Positions 23,991-33,316 of a stretch of DNA of 64,000 nt are shown here, piece by piece. Positions within the stretch are counted from its first letter, which is position 1. Each line of letters opens with the position of its first letter. Location of the stretch: NCBI RefSeq assembly GCF_000406105.1, contig NZ_CM001974.1, forward strand, positions 106,950-170,949, written 5' to 3'. This DNA is from Dickeya chrysanthemi NCPPB 402 (GTDB lineage: Bacteria; Pseudomonadota; Gammaproteobacteria; Enterobacterales; Enterobacteriaceae). The notes below the pieces were generated by a model, which did not search any database, was not told the DNA's origin, and worked only from the letters and a program-made list of their open reading frames with translations. The translations under genes and the position numbers were made by a program.

Positions 23991-25136
23991 ATGAGCACCG
24001 CCGTTATCTCCCGTGCCAAACCCGTTGTTATCAGCGTCATTGGCCTCGTCGTGGTCTTCGGCCTGCTGTATGCCTGGCGTACCACCCGCAGCGGTGGCGC
24101 TGAACACCACGCCATGCCGCCGATGCCGGTCTCGACGATACGCGCCGAACCTCGCGGCGTGGCCGAGGAGTTGCAGGCCGTCGGCAATTTGCAAGCCGTG
24201 CGCGAAGTGCTGCTGGCCCCCGACACGTCGGGCCGCGTGACCGCCATCAATTTCGACGCCGGCCAGTCCGTGAAGGAAGGGACGGTGCTGATTCAGCTCT
24301 ACGACGCTCCCGAACAAGCGGATCGTGCCGCTGCTGCGGCCAAGGCCGATTTCACCCAGTTGCAACTCCGGCGCTCGCAGGAACTGGCCCCTACCGGCGC
24401 CGAGCCACGTGAATTGCTCGAACAACGCAAGGCGGAGGCCGCCCAGGCCGTCGCGGCGGTGCGGCAACTGGACGCACGTATCCAGCAGAAAAGCATTCGC
24501 GCGCCGTTTTCCGGCCAGATCGGCATCCGGCGGATCAATCCCGGCCAGTACCTCAATGCCGGCGATGCGATCGCCACGCTGACCCAGCTCGACCCGCTCT
24601 ACGTCAACTTCACGCTGCCGCAGCAGGACTTGTCCAAGCTGACGCCGGGCGCGCCGGTGCAGGTCACAGTGGACGCCGCGCCGGGTCGGGTATTCACCGC
24701 CAAAATCAGCACCATCGAACCGCGCATCGACGGCGAAACCCGCAACGTGGCCGTGCAAGCACTGTTGCCCAATGCCGATCGGCTGCTGAAGTCCGGCATG
24801 TACGCGACGGCGCGGCTGGCGTTGCCCGTCACGACCGACGCCATCGTGTTGCCGCTGACGGCGATCCAGACTTCGGCTTCCGGTGACAGCGTGGTGCTCG
24901 TGCAAGATGCCGACGCGCAGGGAATCGGCAAGGCGGTCGCCGTGCCGGTCGTCACTGGTCGCCGGCTCGGCGAGGAAGTCCTCGTGACCCAGGGCGTCAA
25001 GCCCGGCGACATAGTGGTGATGGCCGGCCAAAATCGGCTGCCGCCCGGCGCGACGGTGAGGCTCAATGCGCCCGCACCTGCCGCCGCAGCGCCGCATGTT
25101 GCCCCGGCGGTCGCCTCCGCCGCTGGCGCACGATAG
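23991..25136 (+). CDS. RND efflux periplasmic adaptor (MFP) subunit
   Basis: Membrane-fusion protein of 381 aa that links an inner-membrane RND pump to an outer-membrane channel. It starts at ATG 23991, with GGAGGA 5 nt upstream. The N-terminal anchor is VVISVIGLVVVFGLLYAW. The lipoyl half-motifs are GRVTAINFDAGQSVKEG and IRAPFSGQIGIRRINPGQYL, and a helical hairpin lies between them. The C-terminal strand region includes GQNRLPPGATVRLN. It looks intact. It is 11 nt ahead of the transporter gene. Similarity is nearest to MexE/AcrA-type or MdtA-type adaptors; which drugs are exported is not evident. Confidence 0.9.
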   Translation: MSTAVISRAKPVVISVIGLVVVFGLLYAWRTTRSGGAEHHAMPPMPVSTIRAEPRGVAEELQAVGNLQAVREVLLAPDTSGRVTAINFDAGQSVKEGTVLIQLYDAPEQADRAAAAAKADFTQLQLRRSQELAPTGAEPRELLEQRKAEAAQAVAAVRQLDARIQQKSIRAPFSGQIGIRRINPGQYLNAGDAIATLTQLDPLYVNFTLPQQDLSKLTPGAPVQVTVDAAPGRVFTAKISTIEPRIDGETRNVAVQALLPNADRLLKSGMYATARLALPVTTDAIVLPLTAIQTSASGDSVVLVQDADAQGIGKAVAVPVVTGRRLGEEVLVTQGVKPGDIVVMAGQNRLPPGATVRLNAPAPAAAAPHVAPAVASAAGAR

Positions 25137-25147
25137 AGGACGGCGCC

Positions 25148-28100
25148 ATGAATTTCACCGACATCTTCATCCGCCGGCCCATCCTGGCGCTGGTCGTCAG
25201 CCTGTTGATCCTGCTGATGGGCGCCACCGCCGTGTTCCTGCTGCCCGTGCGGCAGTACCCCCTATCTGGAAAACGCCACCATCACGGTCAGCACCACGCT
25301 TCCAGGTGCGACCCAGGACGTGATGCAGGGCTTCGTCACCACGCCGATCGCGCAGTCCATCGCCACGGCCAGCGGCATCGAATACCTCAGTTCGACCACC
25401 ACGCAGGGCAAAAGCGAGATCAAGGCGCGGCTGGTGCTCAACGCCAACGCCGACCGCGCGATGACCGAAATCCTCGCCAAGGTGCAGCAGGTCAAGTACC
25501 AGTTGCCGGCAGGCGTCACCGATCCGGTCATCGCCAAGTCCACCGAGGGCGGCACCGCTGTGCAGTACGTCGCCTTCTACAGCAAGACCCTGTCGATCCC
25601 GCAGGTGACGGATTTCGCGTCCCGGGTGGCGCAGCCGCTGTTCACCAGCATTCCGGGGGTGGCCTCGGCCGACGTCTATGGAGGCCAGACGCTGGCCATG
25701 CGCATCTGGATCGACCCGGTGCGGCTGGCCGCGCATGGGCTGTCGGCGGGCGAGATTTCGGCCGCACTGCGCGCCAACAACGTGCAGGCCGCGCCAGGCC
25801 AGCTCAAGAGCGCGCTGACCGTCACCAACATCAGCGCCGCCACCGACCTGCGCGGCGTCGAGGACTTCCGCCAGATGGTCATCAAGTCCAGCCCCGGCGG
25901 CGGCGTGGTGCGGCTGTCGGATGTCGCCACGATGGAAGTCGGCGGCCAGAACTACAACAACCTCTCGTTCGCTACCGGCGTCCCCACGATTTTCGTTGCC
26001 ATCCAACCCACGCCCGACGGCAACCCCCTGGAGATCGTCAGGCAGGCCAATGAACTGCTGCCCAAGATCCGTGCGATGGCGCCGCCGGGACTGACGGTGG
26101 CGCCGAACTACGATGTGGCGCGTTTCGTCAACGCCTCCATCGAGGAAGTGAAGCACACGCTGGTCGAAGCCATCGTGATCGTGATCGTGGTGATCTTCCT
26201 GTTCCTCGGCACCTTCCGCGCGGTCATCATCCCGGTCGTCACCATTCCGCTGTCGCTGGTCGGCACGGCGGCGCTGATGCTGGCCTGCGGCTTCTCGATC
26301 AACCTACTGACGCTGCTGGCGATGGTGCTGGCGATCGGCCTGGTGGTGGACGACGCCATCGTCGTGGTGGAGAACATCCATCGCCACATCGAGGAAGGAC
26401 TGACGCCGGTGCGCGCGGCATTGCTCGGCGCGCGCGAGATCGTCGGGCCAGTGATCGCCATGACCATCACGCTGGCGGCGGTCTATGCGCCGATCGGCAT
26501 GATGGGCGGGCTGACCGGCGCGCTGTTCAAGGAGTTCGCCTTCACCCTGGCCGGCTCGGTGATCGTCTCGGGGGTAGTCGCGCTGACGCTCTCGCCGGTG
26601 ATGAGTTCGATGCTGCTCAGTTCCAAGCAGGGCGAGGGACGGCTGGCGAAGCGGGTCGAACACACCATGGAAGGGCTGACCGCATTCTATGGACGCCTGC
26701 TGGCCCACACGCTGGCCGCGCGCGGCGCGGTGCTGCTGGTCGGCGTGGTGGTGCTGGCCGCCATCGTGGTGCTGTTCACCGGCACCCGCCACGAACTGGC
26801 ACCGACCGAGGATCAGGGCGCCGTCATCGTCGTCACCAAGGCGCCGCAGTATGCCGGCGTGGGCTATACCGCCCACTATGCCCAGCAGATCGAAAAGCTG
26901 TTCGAGTCGATCCCGGAGTTCGACAGCAGCTTCATGAACATCGGCGACTATGCCGGCGGCCAGAACATGATGATCGGCGGCGCGATCCTCAAGGACTGGT
27001 CGGAACGCAAGCGTTCGGCCACCGAAATCCAAGGCCAGATCCAGGCCGCCGGCGGCGCCATCGACGGCGAGACGCTGACCGCCGTGCAGTTACCCCCGCT
27101 ACCGGGTTCCAGCGGCGGCCTGCCGGTGCAGATGGTGCTGCGCTCGCCCGACGACTTCAAGACGTTGTACGAGACCGGCGAGAAGATCAAGACCGCCGCC
27201 TACGCCAGCGGCCTGTTCCTCTACGTGCAGAACGACCTGTCCTACGACAGTCCGCAGGCGCACATCAGCATCGACAACGCGAAGGCCAGCGAAATGGGCG
27301 TGACCATGCAGTCCATCGCCGACACCCTGGCCGTGCTGGTCGGTGAGAACTACGTCAACCGCTTCAACTTCCACGACCGTTCCTACGACGTGATCCCGCA
27401 GGTGCGCGGCGGCGAACGCATGACACCGGAAGACCTCGGGCGCTTCTACGTCAAGGCGACCTCCGGCGCGCTGGTGCCGCTATCGACCGTGACCCGCGTC
27501 GAAATGCGTCCGCAGGCCAACCAGCTCACCCAGTTCGGCCAGATGAACTCGGCCACGCTGGAAATGCTGCCGGCCCCGGGCGTGAGCATGGGCGAAGCGG
27601 TGGCGTTCCTGCAATCGCAACCGCTGCCGCCCGGCACCAGCGTGGACTGGCTCAGCGACAGCCGCCAGTTCGTGCAGGAAGGCAACCGCCTGCTGGTGTC
27701 GTTCTGCTTCGCGCTGGTGGTCATCTTCCTGGTGCTGGCGGCGCAGTTCGAGAGCCTGCGCGATCCGCTGGTGATCCTGGTGACGGTGCCGCTGGCGGTC
27801 TGCGGCGCGCTGGTGCCGCTGTGGCTGGGCTACGCGACGCTCAACATCTACACCCAGATCGGACTGGTCACGTTGATCGGACTGATTTCCAAGCATGGCA
27901 TCCTGATGGTCACATTCGCCAACCATATCCAGCACCACGAAAACTTGAGCCGCATCGAGGCCATCGAGAAGGCCGCAGCGGTGCGTATGCGCCCCGTGCT
28001 GATGACCACCGCTGCGATGGTCGCCGGCCTGGTGCCGCTGCTGTTCGCAGATGGCGCGGGTTCAGCCAGCCGCTTTTCCATCGGCATTGTGGTGGTGATG

Positions 28101-28241
28101 GGCATGCTGGTCGGCACCTTCTTCACGCTGTTCGTGCTGCCCACCATCTACAGCTTCATCGCCAAGGATCACCGGGCGGCAGCGGAAAGTCCCCGCGCCC
28201 GTGAACTCGCCACTGCGGAGGCCCCCGATGTCGCGCTCTAA
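25148..28241 (+). pseudogene. RND efflux inner-membrane transporter, disrupted by a 1-nt insertion
   Basis: Without the lesion this would be a 1030-aa HAE1 pump. The first frame gives MNFTDIFIRRPILALVVSLLILLMG...VRQYP. The run CCCCC at 25258-25262 then has one C too many, and the frame that reads YLENATITVST and all the rest continues one base off. After that point everything is well conserved: GFVTTPIAQ, VYGGQTLAMRIW, the MVLAIGLVVDDAIVVVENI segment with the TM4 aspartate pair, and an intact C-terminal membrane half. The remaining frame could start internally at GTG 25320 or the ATG that follows (973 aa), but it would lack TM1. Sequencing error is the main alternative. Confidence 0.85.
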
Positions 28242-29697
28242 ACCGATTGCTGCCATGACTACTGCTTTGCATCCGGCCATGTTTCCCCCTCGGCGCGCTG
28301 CCTTCATGGCCATTGCCGTTGCCGTGATCACCGCAGGCTGCGCCAGCGGCCCCGACTATCGCGCTCCGGCCACGCCGGAAACCGCGGCAGGCCCCTTCGT
28401 CAGCACGCCAGCCGATACGGACACCGCTGCATCACTGCCGGTGGACTGGTGGAAGCTGTATGACGATCCCGCACTCGACAATCTGGTGCAGGAAGCCCTG
28501 TCGGCCAATACCAACCTGCGCGTGACGCTGGCCAACCTCGACCGCGCACGAGCCATCTACAAGGAAGCGCGCGGTGGCCTGTTTCCCTCGACCAACGTGT
28601 CGGCGGGCGCAGGCTACGGCCGCGACCAGTCCACGTGGACGGGCACCGGTCAGGCGCCCACACAATGGAGCTACAGCGGTGGCCTCGACGTCTCCTACGA
28701 ACTCGACCTGTTCGGCCGGGTCAGGCGCGACATCGAGGCCGCACGCTACGACACCGATGCAGTCGCCGCCGCCCATGATGCCGCCAAGGTCGTCGTCGTC
28801 GCCGAGACGACACGCGCCTATGTGGACGCCTGCACCTATGGCGAATCCATCGGCGTCGCGCACTCGTCCATTGAACTGGCTCAGCGCAGCCTGGATCTGG
28901 TTAGCCGCCAGGAACACGCCGGCTCAGCGTCGCATCTGGATGTGGAACGGGCCGGTGTCACGCTGGCCAAGGCCCGGGCCGTCTTGCCGCCGTTGCAGGG
29001 TCAGCGGGATGCCGCGTTGTTCGAGCTGGCCGCGCTGATGGGCCGCACGCCGTCGCAAGTGCCCGAGTCGGCGCGTGCCTGCACCCAGGCACCGGAGATC
29101 GCGGGGGCGCTGCCGATCGGTGATGGCACCGCGCTGCTGCGCCGCCGCCCGGACTTGCGCCAGGCCGAGCGCCAACTGGCCGCCGATACCGCCCGCATCG
29201 GCGTGGCCGTGGCCGACCTCTATCCGCGCGTCACGCTGGGCGCCTCTGGCAACTACCTGCGCAACGACTACCTGAAAGGCAATCGCACCTGGTCGTTCTC
29301 CTTCGGGCCGCTGATCTCCTGGAGCTTCCCCAACACGATGGCCGCACGTAGCCGCATCGCACAGGCAAAGGCGCAAAACGCGGCATCGTTGGCCAGCTTC
29401 GATGGTGCCGTGCTGAATGCCCTGAAGGAGTCCGAACAATCGTTGAGTGCCTACGGCGCCGCGATGCAGCAGCGCGAGGCACTGGTCGAAGCGCGCGACC
29501 GGGCCGAAAAAGCCTTCCAGTTGGCCGACCAGCGTTACCACGCCGGGTCTATCAGCTACCTCGACGTGATCGTCGCGCAGACCAGTCTGATCGACACGAA
29601 ATCGCAGGTAGCCGCTGCCGACCAGCGCGTAGGTTCCGCACGGGTCAGCGTGTTCAAGGCGCTTGGTGGCGGATGGGAACAGGCCACTACGCAGTAG
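28228..29697 (+). CDS. RND efflux outer-membrane factor (NodT/OprN-like lipoprotein)
   Basis: TolC-family channel of 489 aa. It starts at ATG 28228, with GGAGG 6 nt upstream, overlapping the transporter by 14 nt. The signal peptide ends in VITAGC, so the mature N-terminus is lipidated. Two OEP repeats are visible: LPVDWWKLYDDPALDNLVQEAL opens the first; SLDLVSRQEHAGSASHLDVERA, the RRPDLRQAERQLAADTARIGVA junction and YHAGSISYLDVIVAQ follow. It seems intact. It completes a three-gene export cassette of the MexEF-OprN kind. Confidence 0.9.
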   Translation: MSRSKPIAAMTTALHPAMFPPRRAAFMAIAVAVITAGCASGPDYRAPATPETAAGPFVSTPADTDTAASLPVDWWKLYDDPALDNLVQEALSANTNLRVTLANLDRARAIYKEARGGLFPSTNVSAGAGYGRDQSTWTGTGQAPTQWSYSGGLDVSYELDLFGRVRRDIEAARYDTDAVAAAHDAAKVVVVAETTRAYVDACTYGESIGVAHSSIELAQRSLDLVSRQEHAGSASHLDVERAGVTLAKARAVLPPLQGQRDAALFELAALMGRTPSQVPESARACTQAPEIAGALPIGDGTALLRRRPDLRQAERQLAADTARIGVAVADLYPRVTLGASGNYLRNDYLKGNRTWSFSFGPLISWSFPNTMAARSRIAQAKAQNAASLASFDGAVLNALKESEQSLSAYGAAMQQREALVEARDRAEKAFQLADQRYHAGSISYLDVIVAQTSLIDTKSQVAAADQRVGSARVSVFKALGGGWEQATTQ

Positions 29698-29704
29698 CTC
29701 CTAC

Positions 29705-29746
29705 GGACATGGGCGCGGTGGCGGCCCCACCATCGCGCCCATGTCC
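29705..29746 (+). terminator. Long hairpin after the efflux operon
   Basis: GGACATGGGCGCG (29705-29717) pairs with CGCGCCCATGTCC (29734-29746), 13 bp, with a further GTGG/CCAC inside. There is no T-run, so it may act with Rho or only protect the 3' end. Confidence 0.55.
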
Positions 29747-29902
29747 GACACCAACCATTAGCCACGCCCGTCCGCATTGTCACAAACAACCGCAGATCCG
29801 GCATAGCGAAGGAATACAGATATGGACCCGCACGATGACCCACCTCGGATCATTGACCTGATTACATCATTCGGTAGCAAGAACCTGCCGTCGGGCAAAC
29901 AC

Positions 29903-30338
29903 ATGATGAAGCACACCGCAGCAGCCAGTCCCGTGACCAGATCGCCGATGTCGTCTCAGGAACAACGATTGGCGGCGAGCCGACTGCGACCGACGATCGC
30001 TCGTACCAGTGTCTTGAACGCGCTGGAGAAGGCGACGCCGAGCTGTCTCGATGCCAGCCAGATGTATCGCATCCTCAGCACGCAACTCGATAGCCTCACG
30101 CCGGCCTCGATCTACCGTGCGCTGAATGATTTATGGATTGCTGGGCTGCTGGTTCGCACGGAAGGCGCACATGGGCGCGCGTTCTATGCCATCAAACCGG
30201 ACGGGCTAAACGCCCACTACGACACACTGCGATGTCACTGTGGCGCGCGAGGAAGGCTTCGCTCTCGACAGGGAGCCAGCCTTTACCATCACCATGACGT
30301 GTACGAAATGTCGGCAACTCTGCAAGGGAGGACAGTAG
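29903..30338 (+). pseudogene. Fur-family regulator, internal deletion with frameshift
   Basis: From ATG 29903 (or 29906) the sequence reads as a Fur/Zur-type winged helix: RLRPTIARTSVLNALE, SQMYRILSTQLDSLTPASIYRALNDL, then the zinc-type segment YDTLRCHCGAR. The rest of the C-terminal domain is present in another frame: EEGFALDREPAF, then TCTKCRQLCKGG and a stop at 30336-30338. The piece that normally joins these parts is missing at about 30248, so the deletion also shifts the frame. Reading on in the first frame gives unrelated sequence to 30685. Metal-dependent control of the efflux or SDR genes would have been its likely role. Confidence 0.75.
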
Positions 30339-30382
30339 GCGGTCTCAAGCCAAGACCGCCTGATCCGAAAGGGACTCATCCC

Positions 30383-31177
30383 TCATGCGATTGCCCGCAC
30401 CACGCCACCATCAACGCGAAGCGCGGCGCCTGTCGTTGCGGATGCGCGTGCGCTACAGACATAGGCAATCATCGCGGCAACCTCATCCGGCGTCGAAAGA
30501 CGTTGAAGCACCGAAGATGGGCGGGCCGTTGCGAAGAACTCGCGCTCCACGGTTGCGACATCAACGCCGCGGCTCGCAGCCAATTCGGCAACAAAGCCGC
30601 CAACGCCCTCGGAGGCTGTCGGGCCGGGAAGCACGCTGTTGACCGTGACGTCGGTGCCTACGAGCGTCTCTGCAAGCCCGCGTGAAATGGCAAGTTGCGC
30701 AGTCTTGGTCATGCCGTAATGGATCATTTCGGCGGGAATCTGCAAGGCCGATTCGCTCGATACGAACACGATGCGCCCCCAGTTGCGTGAGCGCATCCCC
30801 TGCACGTAATGACGCGAAAGGCGAACTCCACTTAACACGTTGGTCTCGAAGAAGCGAAGCCAGTCTGCGTCTGAAATCTGCTCGAATGGTTTGGGCTCGA
30901 AGATGCCTAGGTTGTTGACCAGCACGTCAATGTCTGGAAGCTGTCTTATCAGTGTCTCGCAGCCTTCGCTATGGCTCAGATCGGCGGCAATTCCGGTGAT
31001 GACCGCGTTGGGGAATCCACCTTTTATTGCATTCACCGCACTATCGACACGGGCTTGGGTTCGGCCATTGACCGTGACGGACGCGCCCTCGGCCGCCAGC
31101 GCGCGAGCGGTGGCCAGTCCGATGCCGGCCGTCGATCCTGTTACGAGTACCTGCTTTCCCTTCAATCCAAGATCCAT
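30383..31177 (-). CDS. Short-chain dehydrogenase/reductase
   Basis: Classical SDR of 264 aa, apparently intact. The cofactor motif is TGSTAGIG (14-21) and VNGRTQ follows strand 2, which suggests NADP. NNLGIF takes the NNAG position. The catalytic set is S in FVSSES and Y-x-x-x-K in HYGMTKTAQ. The C-terminus ends ...GAALRVDGGVVRAIA, as in FabG-like enzymes. It starts at ATG 31177, with GGAGATG upstream. It is divergent from the TetR gene at 31369, the usual layout for a regulator and its target. Substrate unknown. Confidence 0.88.
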   Translation of the reverse strand: MDLGLKGKQVLVTGSTAGIGLATARALAAEGASVTVNGRTQARVDSAVNAIKGGFPNAVITGIAADLSHSEGCETLIRQLPDIDVLVNNLGIFEPKPFEQISDADWLRFFETNVLSGVRLSRHYVQGMRSRNWGRIVFVSSESALQIPAEMIHYGMTKTAQLAISRGLAETLVGTDVTVNSVLPGPTASEGVGGFVAELAASRGVDVATVEREFFATARPSSVLQRLSTPDEVAAMIAYVCSARASATTGAALRVDGGVVRAIA

Positions 31178-31368
31178 GAGTCATCTCCAATAATGTGGCC
31201 GCTAACCCATCAAAATACTTGCCCCTTGCTTCTCGATGATAGCGATGATTGGCCAGAATGTTGTCCAATCCAGACAAACTTGCGGCGATGCAGTCTCTTT
31301 ATCGGATGTTTGAGATGAAGTATCCGATCCGAATAAAATGAGTCTATGCTCGCATTAAATCGGGGACT

Positions 31369-31971
31369 ATGGTGACGGTAAAAAAGCGTCCATCGTTGAA
31401 GCCGCGCAAGATTCCACAACAATCGCGTGCCGAGCAGACGGTAGCCACAATTCTGGAAGCGGCGGCCCGTATTCTGGAGACCCAGGGCTTACAGGGGCTG
31501 AATACGAACCTCGTGGCGCTGCGTGCCGGGGTCAGCATCGGTTCACTGTACCAATACTTCCCCGGCAAGGATGCGCTAATCGTTGCCCTGATCCAGCGCG
31601 AACGCGGTCTGTTCCTCGCGGAAGGCGAAAGCGCACTCGGCGAGCCAACGGGTCGGCAAGCATTGACGCATCTGATTGCCGTCGCGGTTCGTCAACAACT
31701 ACGCAGGCCGATCCTCGCGCGCCTGCTGGACTTCGAGGAAGACCGACCTCCTATTGCCAAGGAATTGAGGCAATCCACCGCCGCTTTTCGTGAACTGATC
31801 CGGCAAATTTTGACCCGCGGTGATCTCCCGCCGCAGCCGGCCATTGCCCGCTTGGGGCTTGAAAATGCACATTTGAGCGTGCGCTCTGGAAACGATGCTC
31901 AATTGACCGAACTGGAAGAAAAGAACGCCGCCGAAGGAACCGCCCAAGTTCTGATCGCAGGCGATTCCTAA
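31369..31971 (+). CDS. TetR-family regulator, C-terminal part unusual
   Basis: The N-terminal helix-turn-helix is plain: RAEQTVATILEAAARILE then LRAGVSIGSLYQYFPGKDALI. The ligand domain reads normally to about LTRGDLPPQPAIAR (residue 161). The tail, GLENAHLSVRSGNDAQLTELEEKN and onwards, has no resemblance I can see to TetR proteins and ends near an element junction, so the gene may be truncated and fused to other sequence. Total length is 200 aa. It probably controls the divergent SDR gene through the 191-nt gap at 31178-31368. Confidence 0.75.
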   Translation: MVTVKKRPSLKPRKIPQQSRAEQTVATILEAAARILETQGLQGLNTNLVALRAGVSIGSLYQYFPGKDALIVALIQRERGLFLAEGESALGEPTGRQALTHLIAVAVRQQLRRPILARLLDFEEDRPPIAKELRQSTAAFRELIRQILTRGDLPPQPAIARLGLENAHLSVRSGNDAQLTELEEKNAAEGTAQVLIAGDS

Positions 31972-31996
31972 AAATATTCTGTTTTTTCGCCATACA

Positions 31997-32028
31997 CGCC
32001 GCAATGCGCCTTCGCTTGCGGCGTTTTT
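31997..32028 (+). terminator. Intrinsic terminator after the TetR gene
   Basis: CGCCGCAA (31997-32004) pairs with TTGCGGCG (32016-32023) around an 11-nt loop, followed by five T residues. It stands directly before the TraG fragment. Confidence 0.85.
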
Positions 32029-32029
32029 C

Positions 32030-32436
32030 TTTGACTCGACGCTGCGCGGCGTCGCCAACTTCCTCAGCGACCCGGCGTGCCCGTTCGAGCTGACGCTGCA
32101 CCGGATGACGACGACGCGCCATCTCGGTGACACGCCGCATCCTGTTGTCGCGTCCGCCGCGCGCGAAGTGCTCAACAAGTCGGACAACGAGCGGTCTGGT
32201 GTGCTGTCCACCGCGATGAGCTTTTTGGGCTTGTACCGCGACCCCACGGTGGCCGAGGTCACGTCACGCTGCGACTGGCGTATCGCTGACCTGATCGCGT
32301 CCGAATCACCTGTGTCGCTGTACCTGGTGGTGCCACCGTCCGACATCAGCCGCACCAAGCCGTTGATCCGGCTCATCTTGAACCAGATCGGTCGACGCCT
32401 CACCGAATCGCTCGATGGTAGCGATGGCATCGAACG
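32030..32436 (+). pseudogene. TraG/VirD4-type coupling protein fragment
   Basis: The plus-strand frame reads FDSTLRGVANFLSDP, LHRMTTTRHLGD, NERSGVLSTAMSFLGLYRDP, then PVSLYLVVPPSDISRTKPLIR and TESLDGSDGIERR. This is a central part of the conjugative coupling ATPase. Both ends are missing: it begins without a start codon just after the terminator and stops at about 32436, where TrbI sequence begins. It cannot function. It marks the block as conjugative in origin. Confidence 0.8.
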
Positions 32437-32885
32437 CCGCTGGGCCGCTACAACAGCCAGGTCAGCTACGGGCAGAGCCGCGTGCAGGTGGTGTGGTACT
32501 GGATCATCCTGCCCGACACGTCTTCGCTCACGCTCGACAACCTGGTCGGAGCCGACCCGGCCGGCTATGCCGGGCTGGAAGACGACGTGGACTACCACTG
32601 GGGCCGCATCTTCGCTGGCGCAGCGTTGACCACACTGTGCTGGGCGTCGGCGCCGAGCTGGCCGCGCCCGAGAACCGCCAGGATGGCGACCGCATCATCA
32701 TCGCCGGGCGCGACAGCGCGCAGGACAGCATCAATCAGGTCGGGCAGGAGATGACCCGGCGCAACATGAACATCCAGCCGACGCTGACCGAGCGGCCGGG
32801 CCTGCCGGTTCGCATCATCGCCAACCGCGACTTGGTGCTGCGGCCCTACCAGCCGTTGTTCTTCAACAAGGGGACTTCACGATGA
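32437..32885 (+). pseudogene. TrbI (VirB10-like) C-terminal fragment, frameshifted
   Basis: Starting PLGRYNSQVSYGQSRVQVVW, the sequence follows the C-terminal domain of TrbI: WIILPDTSSLTLDNL, GADPAGYAGLEDDVDYHWGR. A frame change at about 32635 (after GAALTT) leads to VLGVGAELAAPENR and on to PGLPVRIIANRDLVLRPY. Its stop overlaps the next ATG (ATGA), the native coupling of trbI with the DUF2274 gene. The N-terminal half and all genes between traG and trbI have been removed. Confidence 0.82.
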
Positions 32886-33028
32886 CGACGCGCAAGCTGC
32901 GGCTCGGCCCGCTGCCGAAAACCGAATCCACGAAGCTGACCTTTGCCTGCCCGGCCAGCCTGAAAGCCGACCTCGACCGCTACGCCGCCCCTGGGCTTGC
33001 TACCGCGAAGCGCCTATGCGGCACCTAG
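32882..33028 (+). pseudogene. Truncated DUF2274 protein
   Basis: MTTRKLRLGPLPKTESTKL opens like the DUF2274 proteins that follow TrbI in this element family. After DLDRYAA it leaves the family pattern (PGLATAKRLCGT) and ends at 48 aa; the usual length is about 70-80. A deletion near 32990 is the likely cause. Confidence 0.7.
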
Positions 33029-33135
33029 CCGGAAAAGCAGCAAGAGCACACGATGGCCGAAATCTGGCCTAACCTGTTGCCCCGTAAGACCTTTCATGCC
33101 ACTTCATGATCTCGCAAAAGACTTGACGGTAGACA

Positions 33136-33143
33136 TTTTTTAT
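33136..33143 (+). repeat. Candidate right attachment repeat TTTTTTAT
   Basis: Pairs with 21326-21333. Sequence right of it has host-like features, and the tpiA terminator lies 130 nt on. The 108 nt between the DUF2274 remnant and this repeat hold nothing recognisable. Confidence 0.45.
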
Positions 33144-33270
33144 GGGCGCAAGCCGGTGGCATTGTGTTGAGGGTGGTTTCAGGCGTGGTGCAGAGAAAAC
33201 GGTTCGGGGGTAACACCCGGTGGAAAACCAGGCAAAAGAATGAGAATGCCGGGAGAGAGGCCGAAACAGA

Positions 33271-33298
33271 TAAAAAAACGGCTCCGAAACGGAGCCGT
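33271..33298 (-). terminator. Intrinsic terminator of tpiA
   Basis: ACGGCTCCG (33278-33286) and CGGAGCCGT (33290-33298) form a 9-bp stem. On the minus strand a run of T (A at 33272-33277) follows it. Confidence 0.93.
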
Positions 33299-33316
33299 GG
33301 TATGCCGGGAGCGGAA

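Larger units (their letters stand above)
21334..33143. mobile_element. Decayed Tn4371-like integrative conjugative element with RND efflux cargo
   Basis: The block is markedly GC-richer than the flanks and uses different codons. At the left is a tyrosine recombinase whose N-terminus (MAKIKLTKSAVDAAQPQAQ) I recall from Tn4371-family integrases. At the right are fragments of the conserved TraG-TrbI-DUF2274 module of that family, in the expected order. Nearly all of the transfer region has been deleted, so it cannot move by itself. The cargo is an efflux operon with regulators. The ends are proposed from a TTTTTTAT direct repeat; the true limits could differ by tens of bases. The AGCACCGG/CCGGTGCT inverted pair at 21348-21355 and 21424-21431 may be recombinase sites. 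Confidence 0.75.

Noticed and set aside
23841..25097. 418-aa open frame opposite the MFP gene
   Set aside because: Antisense of an intact adaptor gene; no matching domain.
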